A stretch of DNA of 64,000 bases from CAVRAW01 sp963716135 (lineage in GTDB: Bacteria; Planctomycetota; Planctomycetia; Pirellulales; JADZDJ01): positions 62,001 through 126,000 of the forward strand of contig OY970289.1 of the NCBI GenBank assembly GCA_963716135.1. The letters run 5' to 3'. Shown piece after piece: positions 38,045 to 46,869 of this stretch. The translations under genes and the position numbers were made by a program. Every line of letters begins with the position of its first letter. The stretch's first letter is position 1. Below the pieces are notes generated by a model, which searched no databases, was not told where the DNA came from, and was given only the letters and a program-made list of their open reading frames with translations.

Positions 38045-38935
38045 ATGTCTCCCTACGAACTCGCCGCCGGCTATTCGCTTTGCATCGCCCTGGCGGCACT
38101 GGCCGGCGGTTGGATGCCCCTGCTTTTGCGGCTGACGCACACGCGCATGCAACTCGCGATTAGCTTCGTCGCCGGCGTGATCTTGGGAATTGGCCTATTG
38201 CACCTCGTGCCGCACGGCTACATGCAATTGCACAACATCGATCAAACCGTCTGGTGGACCTTGGGCGGTTTCCTGGCGATGTTCTTCCTCGAACGGTTCT
38301 TTCATTTCCACCAGCATGACGCTCCCGCATGCGACCACCATCACCATGAACACAATCACGAGCACGAGCATCATCTTACCGATGCTCCTTCGGGCTCCGT
38401 TTTGAAAAGCTCGTTCTCTTGGTCCGGCGCGCTAGTCGGCATGGCCGTGCACAGCCTGATCGACGGCATCGCGGTGGCCGCCGCCATTCAGGCCGAAGCC
38501 AGCGAAGATCACGGCCTGCAGTTAGCCGGTTTCGGCACCTTCCTGGCTGTGGCGCTGCACAAGCCGTTCGATTCGTTGACGATCGTCACCTTGATGTCCG
38601 CCAGCGGTTGGTCGCGCGCCTGGCGGCACTTGATCAACTTGCTCTACGCTTTGATTGCGCCGTTGGGAATCCTGGCCTTCTTCGCCGGTTTTCAGCACAT
38701 CGAGGGAAACTACCCGGCAGCTATCGGCATGGCGCTGTGCTTCGCCGGCGGCGCTTTTTTGTGCATCGCCACCAGCGATCTGTTGCCCGAAGTGCAATTC
38801 CACAGCCACGACCGCGTCAAACTGTCGCTGGCCTTGCTGCTAGGCGTCGCGCTGGCCGCGGCCATCGTGCTGGTGGAATCCTCCGGGCACGAGCATTTGG
38901 AGCATCACCCCGTGTCGACAATCGAAACGCCTTAA
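38045..38935 (+). CDS. ZIP-family metal transporter
   Basis: A 296-residue protein with eight hydrophobic segments. The His-rich cytoplasmic loop HHHHEHNHEHEHH (about residues 98-112), MAVHSLIDGIAVAAAI (transmembrane helix IV with metal-binding His/Asp) and FLAVALHKPFDSLTIV (helix V) are the ZIP signature. It imports divalent metals such as zinc, iron or manganese; the exact metal is not readable. No metal-sensor gene is adjacent. Confidence 0.9.
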   Translation: MSPYELAAGYSLCIALAALAGGWMPLLLRLTHTRMQLAISFVAGVILGIGLLHLVPHGYMQLHNIDQTVWWTLGGFLAMFFLERFFHFHQHDAPACDHHHHEHNHEHEHHLTDAPSGSVLKSSFSWSGALVGMAVHSLIDGIAVAAAIQAEASEDHGLQLAGFGTFLAVALHKPFDSLTIVTLMSASGWSRAWRHLINLLYALIAPLGILAFFAGFQHIEGNYPAAIGMALCFAGGAFLCIATSDLLPEVQFHSHDRVKLSLALLLGVALAAAIVLVESSGHEHLEHHPVSTIETP

Positions 38936-38945
38936 GATGGAAGCG

Positions 38946-39025
38946 AGAAGAGGAGAAGAGGAGAAAAGCAGAAGAGGAGATTCTCAGTTGCTCCTCTTCT
39001 CATTTTCTCATCTTCTCCTCTTCTT
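38946..39025. repeat. Inverted array of 8-nt units (GAGAAGAG class, copy 2)
   Basis: Left arm 38946-38980 has four to five GAGAAGAG units; right arm 38991-39025 is the complement. It lies between the convergent stops of the ZIP gene (38935) and the next minus-strand gene (39029). The flank ATGGAAGC is shared with the array at 37889. Confidence 0.87.
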
Positions 39026-39028
39026 TCT

Positions 39029-39573
39029 TCACACTTCCAGCCCGCGCTCGCTGCGAACCCGCCGCACCTCGGCCACGATGTCGTTGATCACGGCATGATG
39101 CGCTGCAATGTTCGTTCCTTGAACAAAAAACGCATAGGCAATGAACGCCAGCCCCACCAGCGCCCCAATCAGATGCGGCGTGACCCAATGCTCCGTCCCC
39201 TGCCGACCCGAAGCCGGATCCGCCGCGCCCCCTAAGGCCACAACTCCCACAATCACCAACATCGACACTAGCGCCAAGGAAACGTGCGCCGCTTGAGCGC
39301 CACACTGCGGCGAATGAACTGGGCATCGAGTCCGTAAGTTTCGACCACCTCTTTGCACCAACGGCTGGTCCCGATGAAGTACGTAACCACGATGCTGTTG
39401 ACCAGCACGACCACCAGCGCCGCCGCCACTCCCAGCAGCCGATGAACCGAAGCCCACCGCAGCGTGTCTGGGCTGGGTTGTTGGTGTAAATCACCGACGT
39501 ACAGGCCGAGCACCAGCGCGGCAGCCATCATCAAAAGCGCTACTATCACGAGCGAAATAAATATTCTGATCAT
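39029..39573 (-). CDS. Small multi-pass membrane protein (frame break)
   Basis: About 180 residues in two frames joined near 39290. The first frame has two membrane segments (IFISLVIVALLMMAAALVLGLYV, LLGVAAALVVVLVNSIVVTYF) and a soluble KEVVETYGLD stretch; the second has LALVSMLVIVGVVALGG and LIGALVGLAFIAYAFFVQ. No family recognised with confidence. Together they give four helices with a plausible in-out layout, so I treat this as one gene. ATG at 39573. Confidence 0.65.
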
Positions 39574-39759
39574 TGCCAATGGTTATATGGTGACCACACT
39601 GCAAATTACAGGGGCTGATCGAGCCAGTCTCAAATGGGAGGACAATTGGTGGGCCTCCGGAGGTCGTTGACCTCCGGCTAGGTTGGAAATCGCCTCGTAC
39701 GCGCTGCACTAGGGGCGTATGATTTACGTAGCAGTGATTTGTGAATTCTGGTAGCTGTC

Positions 39760-40809
39760 ATGTCGAAACCTCTGTTGGCAATTACGCAAGGCGATCCCGC
39801 CGGCATCGGTCCGGAAACGATTGTCGGCGCTTTGGGCTCAGCCTGCGATGCACGAGCATTGTCGCGCCGTCGTGGTGGGGCATCCAAAAATTCTCCAGCG
39901 CGCCGTCGATCTGCTCAAAACCGGCGCAAGAGTCTTCTCTGTCGATTCGCCGGATCAGAAGAATTCCTCACCGGATGTGATCCCCTGCCTCCCCTGCTCC
40001 GCCGACGATGTGCTCGAGGTGGCCCCCGCCAAAATCGACCCGCGCGGCGGCCAGGCTGCTTACGACGCACTCATGGCCGCGGCACGCCTGGCCCTGGCCG
40101 GCAATGTCGCCGGCATCGTCACCGCCCCGCTTCACAAAGCTGCCCTCTGGCAAGCCGGGCATCACTACCCCGGCCACACCGAACTGCTGGCGCAAATCTG
40201 CGACGTGAGCGACTTCGCCATGATGTTGTACTTGGGCCCAGCGCCAAAGAAAGCGACTGCCCGTTGCACGGCCCCGCGGGGCTTGGCGTCGTCCACGTCA
40301 CGCTGCATCTGGCGCTGGCCGATATCTTCCGTCATCTCTCCGCCGATGCCATCACCGCCAAGGCAAAGCTGATCAATGAGACGATGGGCGCCATCAAAGG
40401 CGGCCGCCCGCGGATCGCGGTTTGCGCGCTGAACCCTCACGCCGGCGAAGAATGCCTGTTCGGCGATGAAGAGCACAAGATCATCGCGCCGGCCGTCGAA
40501 CAATCCCGCCGCGCCGGTTTAGACATCGTCGGCCCCCTGCCGACCGACACGCTGATGGTCCGTGCCCGCAACGGCGAATTCGACGCCGTGGTCGCCATGT
40601 ACCACGATCAAGGGCATATTGCGCTCAAGCTGATGGGAATGCATCGTGCCGTGAACGTCACGCTGGGCCTGCCGATCGTGCGCACCAGCGTCGCTCATGG
40701 AACCGCCTTCGACCTGGCCTGGCAAGGCCGCGCCGAAACCTCCGGCATGATCGAGGCCATCCGCGTCGCCGCAAAGTTGAGCCAGTCGCGCGATTCCGCG
40801 AGCCCATAG
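39760..40809 (+). CDS. pdxA: 4-hydroxythreonine-4-phosphate dehydrogenase (two frame breaks)
   Basis: PdxA oxidises 4-phosphohydroxy-L-threonine in pyridoxal phosphate synthesis (DXP-dependent route). Motifs: ITQGDPAGIGPE at the start, then in a second frame (39850-40240) the VVVGHPKIL and GIVTAPLHKAALWQAG (His ligand) stretches, then back in the first frame VCALNPHAGE, FDAVVAMYHDQGHIALK and RTSVAHGTAFD. Frame changes lie near 39840 and near 40240; the fact that the frame returns to the original supports two small indels. Length is about 350 residues. The TAG stop at 40807-40809 starts a repeat array. Confidence 0.9.
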   Translation: MSKPLLAITQGDPAGIGPETIVGALGSACDARALSRRRGGASKNSPARRRSAQNRRKSLLCRFAGSEEFLTGCDPLPPLLRRRCARGGPRQNRPARRPGCLRRTHGRGTPGPGRQCRRHRHRPASQSCPLASRASLPRPHRTAGANLRRERLRHDVVLGPSAKESDCPLHGPAGLGVVHVTLHLALADIFRHLSADAITAKAKLINETMGAIKGGRPRIAVCALNPHAGEECLFGDEEHKIIAPAVEQSRRAGLDIVGPLPTDTLMVRARNGEFDAVVAMYHDQGHIALKLMGMHRAVNVTLGLPIVRTSVAHGTAFDLAWQGRAETSGMIEAIRVAAKLSQSRDSASP

Positions 40810-40837
40810 TCCCTAGCCTCTCGCCCCTCGCCCCTCA
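40807..40837. repeat. 7-nt array (TGAGGGG/CGAGGGG class, copy 1) between two stop codons
   Basis: Read on the minus strand, 7-nt units TGAGGGG, CGAGGGG, CGAGAGG, CTAGGGA run from the stop codon of the LolA-like gene (TGA, 40835-40837) to the TAG stop of pdxA. The 28-base space between the two convergent genes is entirely this array. A second copy is at 54739-54759. Confidence 0.82.
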
Positions 40838-41752
40838 CTTCACCCCCAAACTCTTCAACATCTGCTCCGTCGTATCCAGCACTTCCAAGCTCCCCGGCTG
40901 ATAAACAAATTGTTGCGGATCGATGGGGCTGTTCATCCGCACTTCATACAACTCCACAATCAAAATCGGCAACCGATCGCTCCCTTCGGCCGCCTGTTTG
41001 CCTTGCCGCACCGGCCGCCGGCGATATTCAATCCGATACGGAAACAAATCGTCCTGCCCCAAGTACAGCAACACTTCCTCAGGCATCTGCGGCGGCAGCT
41101 TCTTCAAATCCAAGGGCCGCCCTTCGGACGCTTGCTTCGCCAATTCGGGCGAGATCGGCGCCAGCGCCTCGGGCCGCCACGAGCCGGCCACCACCCACAC
41201 ATTCAGCGAATCCAACTGCCCCGCTTGCATGCGCGTGAATCGGAACGTTTGCCGCAAACTTTCGACGAGCTGCGGCAATCCGCCATAAGGAAATCCATTG
41301 CGCAAATCGGGCGTTGGCGCGGCGCCCGCCCGCTCGATCGCTTGCTGCACGCGATGAATATCCACGCGCGTCAGCGCGGGCTTATCCGCCAGATCATGAT
41401 ACTGCCACAAGAAATTGCCATCGCACACTTGCTGGAGCGTTGCCAGGCGTTCGCCCACCGGAATTTTGATCTCCAGGCGCAACTGCCGCTCGGCCCCCAA
41501 GCCTTGCTGCAGATACACGCCTGCCCCAACCGTCTGATTCCCAAACAAATCGGCGTGCAGCCGTATCCGCGCCGAGATTGATCGCTGTCCCGCTATCGCC
41601 GCTATCGCCTGCTGCACCAGCGTTTCGGGATTGTCGGCCGCCGGCCTCGATTGTGGATTCGAGCCCCCCGCCGGCTGTGCATTCACCGCTGGCGAACTGA
41701 GCACGATCGCCGAAAACATGAAGATTGCGAAGCTGGGAAAAATAATCTTCAT
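40835..41752 (-). CDS. LolA-like exported lipoprotein-carrier homologue
   Basis: A 305-residue exported protein (signal FAIFMFSAIVLSSPAVNA). The mature part has the LolA/LolB-like beta-sheet pattern: SISARIRLHADLFGNQ, GAERQLRLEIKIPVG, FLWQYHDL, and late YRIEYRRR and ILIVELYEVRMNSPIDPQQFVY. LolA carries lipoproteins across the periplasm. Sequence similarity seems moderate, so a more general outer-membrane-lipoprotein-sorting-like role is safer. It is transcribed divergently from the lipoprotein operon at 41948, which fits a carrier role, but this is inference. Confidence 0.72.
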   Translation of the reverse strand: MKIIFPSFAIFMFSAIVLSSPAVNAQPAGGSNPQSRPAADNPETLVQQAIAAIAGQRSISARIRLHADLFGNQTVGAGVYLQQGLGAERQLRLEIKIPVGERLATLQQVCDGNFLWQYHDLADKPALTRVDIHRVQQAIERAGAAPTPDLRNGFPYGGLPQLVESLRQTFRFTRMQAGQLDSLNVWVVAGSWRPEALAPISPELAKQASEGRPLDLKKLPPQMPEEVLLYLGQDDLFPYRIEYRRRPVRQGKQAAEGSDRLPILIVELYEVRMNSPIDPQQFVYQPGSLEVLDTTEQMLKSLGVK

Positions 41753-41947
41753 GCGCCGGTTTTGCGGAATTTTCCAAAGATTCGCACTGGGCCAGTCCGA
41801 CCATACAACTCAGAGGCCCACTCTGGAGAGTGCTTGCATTTCCGTTCGCACGGACTCGTGTGTGGGCTCGACACGCTGAAATTCTAGGGAAGGCCGCAGG
41901 CCGACCCAAGGGCAGTTTCGACTGCGTTTGAGTCTAGGGGGGAACAC

Positions 41948-43279
41948 ATGACACTTCGGATGCCATTTGGCGCGCTGCTATTTGCAGCCGCCCTGGCGAG
42001 CGCCGGTTGCGCTTTGCCCAACAATTCTCCGATGCGCCACTTCCAGGCGAACCGGCCGTACTTCGAGCCGCGCACCAACGTTCTGCCGCCGGCCCAGATG
42101 CTCATGCATCCCGGTCCTGGCGTCGATGGTCCTGGTCCCGGCGTCATGTTGGCCGGATTCCATCGCCCGCTTGCGGGCGGAGGCATTGGCGGCGTCGGCG
42201 GCGGGCCTGGTGGCGGTGGTGGATGCATCGGACCCTTTGGCGCCTATGGCGGCGCCGTGGCGTTCCCGTCGTCTCAAATCGGTTTCGTCAGCCCCGAAGG
42301 CATGCGCGTCCACTGGGATATCAGTGCCAACGGCATGTTCGATTCCGAACCGCTGGTCACCCCCGGCAAGTACAACTTCCCGCAAGGGGCGATCTATCGC
42401 TTGAAACTCACCGACATCCCCGGCTATCCGGGCGTCGAGTTGTATCCGACGCTTGAAGTCGCCCCCACGGTGCCGCGCACCGAGGCCTTCATCGCCCACA
42501 ATTTCATCCCGTTCCAGTTGACCGACGACGATTTCCGACAGGTGCTGGCGGGCAACTTCGTGACGAAAGTCATTTACTTGCCCAATGCCGAGTACCAGGA
42601 ACTCGCGCTCACCGGCGTCGAAACATTGGTCAGCACCCGGCTCGATCCGGGCGTCGATCCGATCGTCGAAGCCGATCGCCGCGGTTCGATCATGGCGATC
42701 ATCCGCGTCGGCAACAAAGATCTACAAACCGGCGGCGGCATGGACATGGCCGGCCGTAAGGAAGTCATGCAAGCCGGCTACGATGTGCAGCAAGCCGGCT
42801 ATTGGGGACCGATCCCGTGCGATCATCCGCGTGCCTCGATTGCGCAGGCCGTTGGTCAGCCGACCGCCGCGCCGGCCGAATTCATCGCCGGCGTTACGGT
42901 GCCAGAATACGGCATGCCGTACTGCGGCACGCCGATCGGCCTGCCTGGTCCGCCGCACGTGCCGCTGGGCGTCCCGGCCGGCCTGCAGCGACACACGATG
43001 ATCAACGACACGTCGATGCACATTCCCGGTCCGACCGATCACCTGACGATCAAGGTTCGCGAAGAACCAGGCCTCAGCTATCCGGAACCTGTCAAGCACG
43101 TCCACATCGTGGAACGCAGCCAGATTCCGCCGGCCGAGTTCATCCAGCCGAAGCACATCGAGCATCAGGTGGTGCCGGGCACGTGTGCCACGCCGCCGGC
43201 CGCGGTGAAAATCAAGAGCAAGCCGATTCCAGTCCCGGCTAGCGGCGACTGTGCTCCGGCGTCCTACGACGCTCCCTAG
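41948..43279 (+). CDS. Outer-membrane-type lipoprotein, Gly/Pro-rich
   Basis: A 443-residue lipoprotein with lipobox ASAGC (Cys21) and a GGGGGG-type ribosome site shortly before the ATG. Residues 70-100 are Gly-rich. A module at about 110-270 (IYRLKLTDIPGYPGVELYPTLEV, LTDDDFRQVLAGNFVTKVIYL, ADRRGSIMAIIRVG) recurs in the next gene, so the two are paralogues. The C-terminal 150 residues are Pro/His-rich, with possible metal- or surface-binding character. No known family. First gene of a three-gene set. Confidence 0.75.
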   Translation: MTLRMPFGALLFAAALASAGCALPNNSPMRHFQANRPYFEPRTNVLPPAQMLMHPGPGVDGPGPGVMLAGFHRPLAGGGIGGVGGGPGGGGGCIGPFGAYGGAVAFPSSQIGFVSPEGMRVHWDISANGMFDSEPLVTPGKYNFPQGAIYRLKLTDIPGYPGVELYPTLEVAPTVPRTEAFIAHNFIPFQLTDDDFRQVLAGNFVTKVIYLPNAEYQELALTGVETLVSTRLDPGVDPIVEADRRGSIMAIIRVGNKDLQTGGGMDMAGRKEVMQAGYDVQQAGYWGPIPCDHPRASIAQAVGQPTAAPAEFIAGVTVPEYGMPYCGTPIGLPGPPHVPLGVPAGLQRHTMINDTSMHIPGPTDHLTIKVREEPGLSYPEPVKHVHIVERSQIPPAEFIQPKHIEHQVVPGTCATPPAAVKIKSKPIPVPASGDCAPASYDAP

Positions 43280-43310
43280 CACAGCCTGCTGAAGGCTGAC
43301 GTGAAAAACC

Positions 43311-43349
43311 AGTTTGGCCCTGGCGGCTAGTGGCCAGGGCCAAACTTTT
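43311..43349 (+). terminator. Intrinsic terminator after the first lipoprotein gene
   Basis: Stem AGTTTGGCCCTGGC (43311-43324) and its complement (43333-43346) around an 8-base loop, followed by TTTT. It may attenuate transcription into the downstream paralogue. Confidence 0.85.
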
Positions 43350-43361
43350 AATGCACGCAAC

Positions 43362-43382
43362 TTGAAACCTGAAACCTGAAAC
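43362..43382. repeat. Single-arm 7-nt array (TGAAACC class)
   Basis: Three units of TGAAACC end three bases before ATG 43386. No opposite arm is visible nearby. Confidence 0.72.
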
Positions 43383-43385
43383 AAA

Positions 43386-44147
43386 ATGCCCCGCTTTCTT
43401 GTAGCGCTCCTGATTCTCGCCGTTGCCGCGACCGCGGCCGCGCAGGAACCAGTGCATTACAACCACGCCGGCATTCTGTCTCCCGGAGCGATCGGCCGCA
43501 TGCAGCTCGATCGCGGCGGCCCGCTGCCCGGTTACTTCCAGCCGGTCGAAGTCCGCGCTCCCGGGGGATCGCAAATTTCCTACGCCGTCAGCGATCGGTT
43601 CGACGCCACGCAAAATGTGCCGGCCAAATCCGCGATGCTCGTCGGTCTGGTCTATCGCCTGCGGCTCACCGGCATCCCCAAGCACGAGGGGGAAGAGCTG
43701 TATCCGACGGTCGAAATCATTAATCGCCTCTATCCGCCGATCGGCGAGGAAATGAAATTCCCCGTCCCGATCGAGCTGACACAGGAAGATTTGGATTCCG
43801 CGCTTTCCGGCCGCTTCATCACGCGAATCGTCTACGTGGAAAATCCACGCCAGGCCTACCCGCGCAGCGAAGATCCCAACGCGCAAGAGTGCTTCGAGGT
43901 CAGCCCCAACCGCGATCCGCTGGCCACCGCCGATCGCCTGGGCCGCCCCATCGCCATTGTCCGCATCGGCGGCCGCACGCCGGAGAACACCGCCGAACCT
44001 GGCAGTGAATTCATGTATTGCTCCCCTCCCCTGCTCTTGCCGCGCGCCGTCGTGGCGGAGGTGGAAGCGAAAAGACATCCGCCGGCCATCAAGGCTGAAA
44101 AGCAAAACGTTCGCCAGGCGGTTTTCACCTTGCTGGACGAAAAGTGA
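43386..44147 (+). CDS. Exported paralogue of the upstream lipoprotein
   Basis: A 253-residue exported protein (signal FLVALLILAVAATAAAQ). It shares with the gene at 41948 the module YRLRLTGIPKHEGEELYPTVE, LTQEDLDSALSGRFITRIVYV and ADRLGRPIAIVRIG, but lacks the lipobox Cys and the His/Pro-rich tail. Its stop overlaps the next gene's start region (GTGATCATG). Function unknown. Confidence 0.75.
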   Translation: MPRFLVALLILAVAATAAAQEPVHYNHAGILSPGAIGRMQLDRGGPLPGYFQPVEVRAPGGSQISYAVSDRFDATQNVPAKSAMLVGLVYRLRLTGIPKHEGEELYPTVEIINRLYPPIGEEMKFPVPIELTQEDLDSALSGRFITRIVYVENPRQAYPRSEDPNAQECFEVSPNRDPLATADRLGRPIAIVRIGGRTPENTAEPGSEFMYCSPPLLLPRAVVAEVEAKRHPPAIKAEKQNVRQAVFTLLDEK

Positions 44148-44149
44148 TC

Positions 44150-45415
44150 ATGAGCGCACGCGTCGCCACCCTTCGATTCACAACCGCGCGTCACGTCTGG
44201 CTCCTCGCGGCCGGCGCGACGCTGCTGTTGTGCTCGTGCCGCGTGACGCAGCCTCGTGCCAAGCCACCGATTGTGCCCATGTCGAATCTCGGCGTGCCAT
44301 CCGGGCCGGCCGCGCCCGCCGGCCGTTTCGCCGCGATTCCCTTGGAAGGCTACACCGGCCACCCGGCCGACGGCTACACCGTGCCCGGCGTCGTGCCCCC
44401 CTTCATGCAGGGCGCTGCCATGCCACCGCAAGGCGCCATGGTCGATCAAACGCCGATGCCGATCAACAATTGCGGTCCATGGCGGCCGCCGGGAATCGAA
44501 GGCCCCTGGCCGGACGACGAGTACATCTACGACGGCGGCGACAACGACGGCAGCGTAAAAGTCCGCGACGATTTTTCGCTCGTCGGCTTGGACCCTGAAG
44601 ACACCGTGGCCCACTACGATACGCTCGACGGCAAGACCGTGGTGAAACCCACCTGCCGCGTCTGCATTTATGCCCCGCGCTTCGCCGCCGTGCGGCAAGT
44701 GATCGTCCCCTACGATGAAAATCAAAACGTGAAAGCCGGCGGCGTCGAGTTCCCGATCAAGCTCGTGCGCCAGGACGAAATCCAACCGGTCACCACCACC
44801 GTGCAGCCCGTGCAACCCATCCAGGAAATCGGCAAGCGCGCCCCGGTCACGTTCCTGGAAGAGCAAGTGCCGACCGGCATGATCGCCCAAACCGTGCTTC
44901 GCGCGGTGCAGGATCGCTACAAGCCATACGAGAATTTCACAATCATCCGCATCGGCGTGATGCAAGAGAACGAACGCGCACTGGTCAAACGCTGCATCGA
45001 CGCGGCCATCCAGTGGACCCAGGCGGTCGGCGTGCAAGTCGTGCTCGAAGGCCAACCGGCCAACGACATCGTCGGCGATCAGCGCGCCGAAGCCACGTTC
45101 CGCGTCGATACGCCGGATCACCCTTGCTTGCACGTTTGCAAGGTGGCTTCCGCCGCCAGCGCCGCCCCGGGCGAGATCGTCGAATTCACCATCCGTTTCG
45201 ACAACACCGGCGATCAAACGATCGGAAACGTCACCATTGTCGATAGCCTGACGACGCGCCTGGAACTGATCGACGGCAGCGGCCAGTGCAGCCGCAAGGC
45301 GAAGTTCTACACCAATCCCAACGAGGTGGGCTCACTCATCCTCCACTGGGACATCGAAGAGCCGCTAAAGCCCGGCGATGGCGGCATCGCCCGCTTCAAG
45401 TGCAAAGTGCGGTAA
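44150..45415 (+). CDS. Lipoprotein with C-terminal DUF11-like repeat
   Basis: About 421 residues. The N-terminus has a lipobox-like LLCSC (Cys30 from ATG 44150; a GTG at 44144 is an alternative start overlapping the previous stop). The middle part is Pro/Gly-rich followed by a region of unknown fold. The last 110 residues match a DUF11 module (CKVASAASAAPGEIVEFTIRFDNTGDQTIGNVTIVDSL), a beta-sandwich found in surface proteins. Third gene of the lipoprotein set; a shared envelope structure with the two upstream proteins is likely. Confidence 0.76.
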   Translation: MSARVATLRFTTARHVWLLAAGATLLLCSCRVTQPRAKPPIVPMSNLGVPSGPAAPAGRFAAIPLEGYTGHPADGYTVPGVVPPFMQGAAMPPQGAMVDQTPMPINNCGPWRPPGIEGPWPDDEYIYDGGDNDGSVKVRDDFSLVGLDPEDTVAHYDTLDGKTVVKPTCRVCIYAPRFAAVRQVIVPYDENQNVKAGGVEFPIKLVRQDEIQPVTTTVQPVQPIQEIGKRAPVTFLEEQVPTGMIAQTVLRAVQDRYKPYENFTIIRIGVMQENERALVKRCIDAAIQWTQAVGVQVVLEGQPANDIVGDQRAEATFRVDTPDHPCLHVCKVASAASAAPGEIVEFTIRFDNTGDQTIGNVTIVDSLTTRLELIDGSGQCSRKAKFYTNPNEVGSLILHWDIEEPLKPGDGGIARFKCKVR

Positions 45416-45419
45416 CTGC

Positions 45420-45495
45420 GGGTGGCACGCCCTGACGCAAGAAAGGGCGTGCTGAAGTGCTGCCACGCCCTTCGAAGACTCAGGGCGTGCCACCC
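45420..45495. repeat. Nested perfect inverted repeats (cruciform-like)
   Basis: The outer arms GGGTGGCACGCCCTGA (45420-45435) and their exact complement (45480-45495) enclose a second pair, AAGGGCGTG (45443-45451) and CACGCCCTT (45464-45472). It starts 5 bases after the lipoprotein stop. No T-run. Different from the 7-nt arrays: the arms are perfect and not tandem. Confidence 0.9.
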
Positions 45496-45558
45496 TCGTC
45501 GTTTCGCCGCTTTTCTCGCCGGCTCCGTTGGTCCATAATCTGTTTTCACTTTTTCTTC

Positions 45559-45586
45559 GTTCATCGCTCATTGTTCATAGTTCATC
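45559..45586. repeat. Single-arm 7-nt array (GTTCATC class)
   Basis: Four consecutive 7-nt units (GTTCATC, GCTCATT, GTTCATA, GTTCATC) end seven bases before ATG 45594. Confidence 0.75.
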
Positions 45587-45593
45587 GTTGGCC

Positions 45594-46853
45594 ATGCCCT
45601 CCTGGATCTCTTCCCGCACCGCCGCCTTCGACAGTTCCGGCATTCGCAAGGTGTTCGACCTGGCGGCCAAGATGACCGACCCGATCAATCTTTCAATCGG
45701 ACAGCCCGATTTCGACGTGCCCGAGGGGGCGAAGAAATCGATGATCGCCGCCATCCAGTCGGGCAAGAATAGCTACGCCCAAACTCAAGGCATCGCGCCG
45801 CTGATTGAAAAACTAACTGCCCAAGTGGCGGCCGAATTCAAGCACGCCGACCGCAAACTGTTCGTAACCAGCGGAACCAGCGGCGCGCTGGTGTTGGCCA
45901 TGATGACGCTGGTCAATCCCGGCGACGAAGTGATCGTCTTCGATCCCTATTTCGTGATGTACGATCCGCTGGTAAAGCTGATGGCCGGCCGCGTGGTGCT
46001 GGTCGATACCTATCCCGATTTCAGCATTGATTTGGACCGCGTGCGCTCCGCCATCACGGGCAAAACCAAGGCTATCCTGTTCAACAGCCCCGCCAACCCA
46101 ACGGGCAAGCTGGCCTCGCAAGCCGAAGTGCGCGGGCTGGCTGAACTTGCCGCCAAGCACAACATCGCCTTGATCAGCGACGAAATCTACCGCCGCTTCT
46201 GCTACAACGATTCGTTCGTTTCGCCGGCCAAATTCAACGACCGCACGATCGTCATCGATGGCTTCTCGAAGTCGTACGCCATGACCGGCTGGCGAGTCGG
46301 CTTCGCCCACGGCCCGGCCGAAGTGATCAACGAAATGATCAAGCTGCAGCAGTACACCTTCGTCTGCTCGCCGACGCCCGCCCAATGGGCCTGCATCGAC
46401 GCACTGGATATCGACATGCAATCGCACATCAACGAATACCGCGGAAAGCGCGACAAAATCATCGGCGGCCTGCGCGATCTGTACGAAATCACCCAGCCCG
46501 AAGGCGCTTTCTACGTTTTCCCGAAAGTGCCGGCCGGCTCCGGCGCAAATCCGCCACCGAATTCGTCGAAAAAGCGATCGTCAACCAACTGCTGATCATC
46601 CCCGGCAAGATCTTCTCCAGCCGCGACACCCACTTCCGCATCTCCTACGCCGCCAGCGACCGCACGATCGACCGCGGGATTGAAGTGCTGCGCATACTGG
46701 CGGGGCCGAACTCCCGAGGATCCGCCCAAAGATGACGGGGCGATCCAAGGCGGCATCGGCAAATCGGAAATGCGCGACCGCGGATTCGGCGGACCAAGAG
46801 GCTTCGGCCCGCCGCCCGGCGGCCCACCCGGCTTCGGTCCGCTGCCAAGATAA
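45594..46853 (+). CDS. Class I aspartate/aromatic aminotransferase-like enzyme (two frame breaks)
   Basis: PLP-dependent fold-type I aminotransferase. Motifs: INLSIGQPDFDVPE, SYAQTQGIAPLIEKL, NSPANPTG (Asn binding PLP), ISDEIYRRFCY, and DGFSKSYAMTGWRVGF with the PLP Lys. A one-base deletion near 46538 shifts to the frame with SATEFVEKAIVNQLLIIPG and HFRISYAASDRTIDRGIEVL. A second shift, one extra G in the GGGG near 46694, then gives a Gly/Pro-rich tail ending at TAA 46851-46853. The tail is outside the family pattern. The amino-acid substrate cannot be fixed from sequence. Confidence 0.87.
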
Positions 46854-46869
46854 CGAGCAGCCGCACTAG

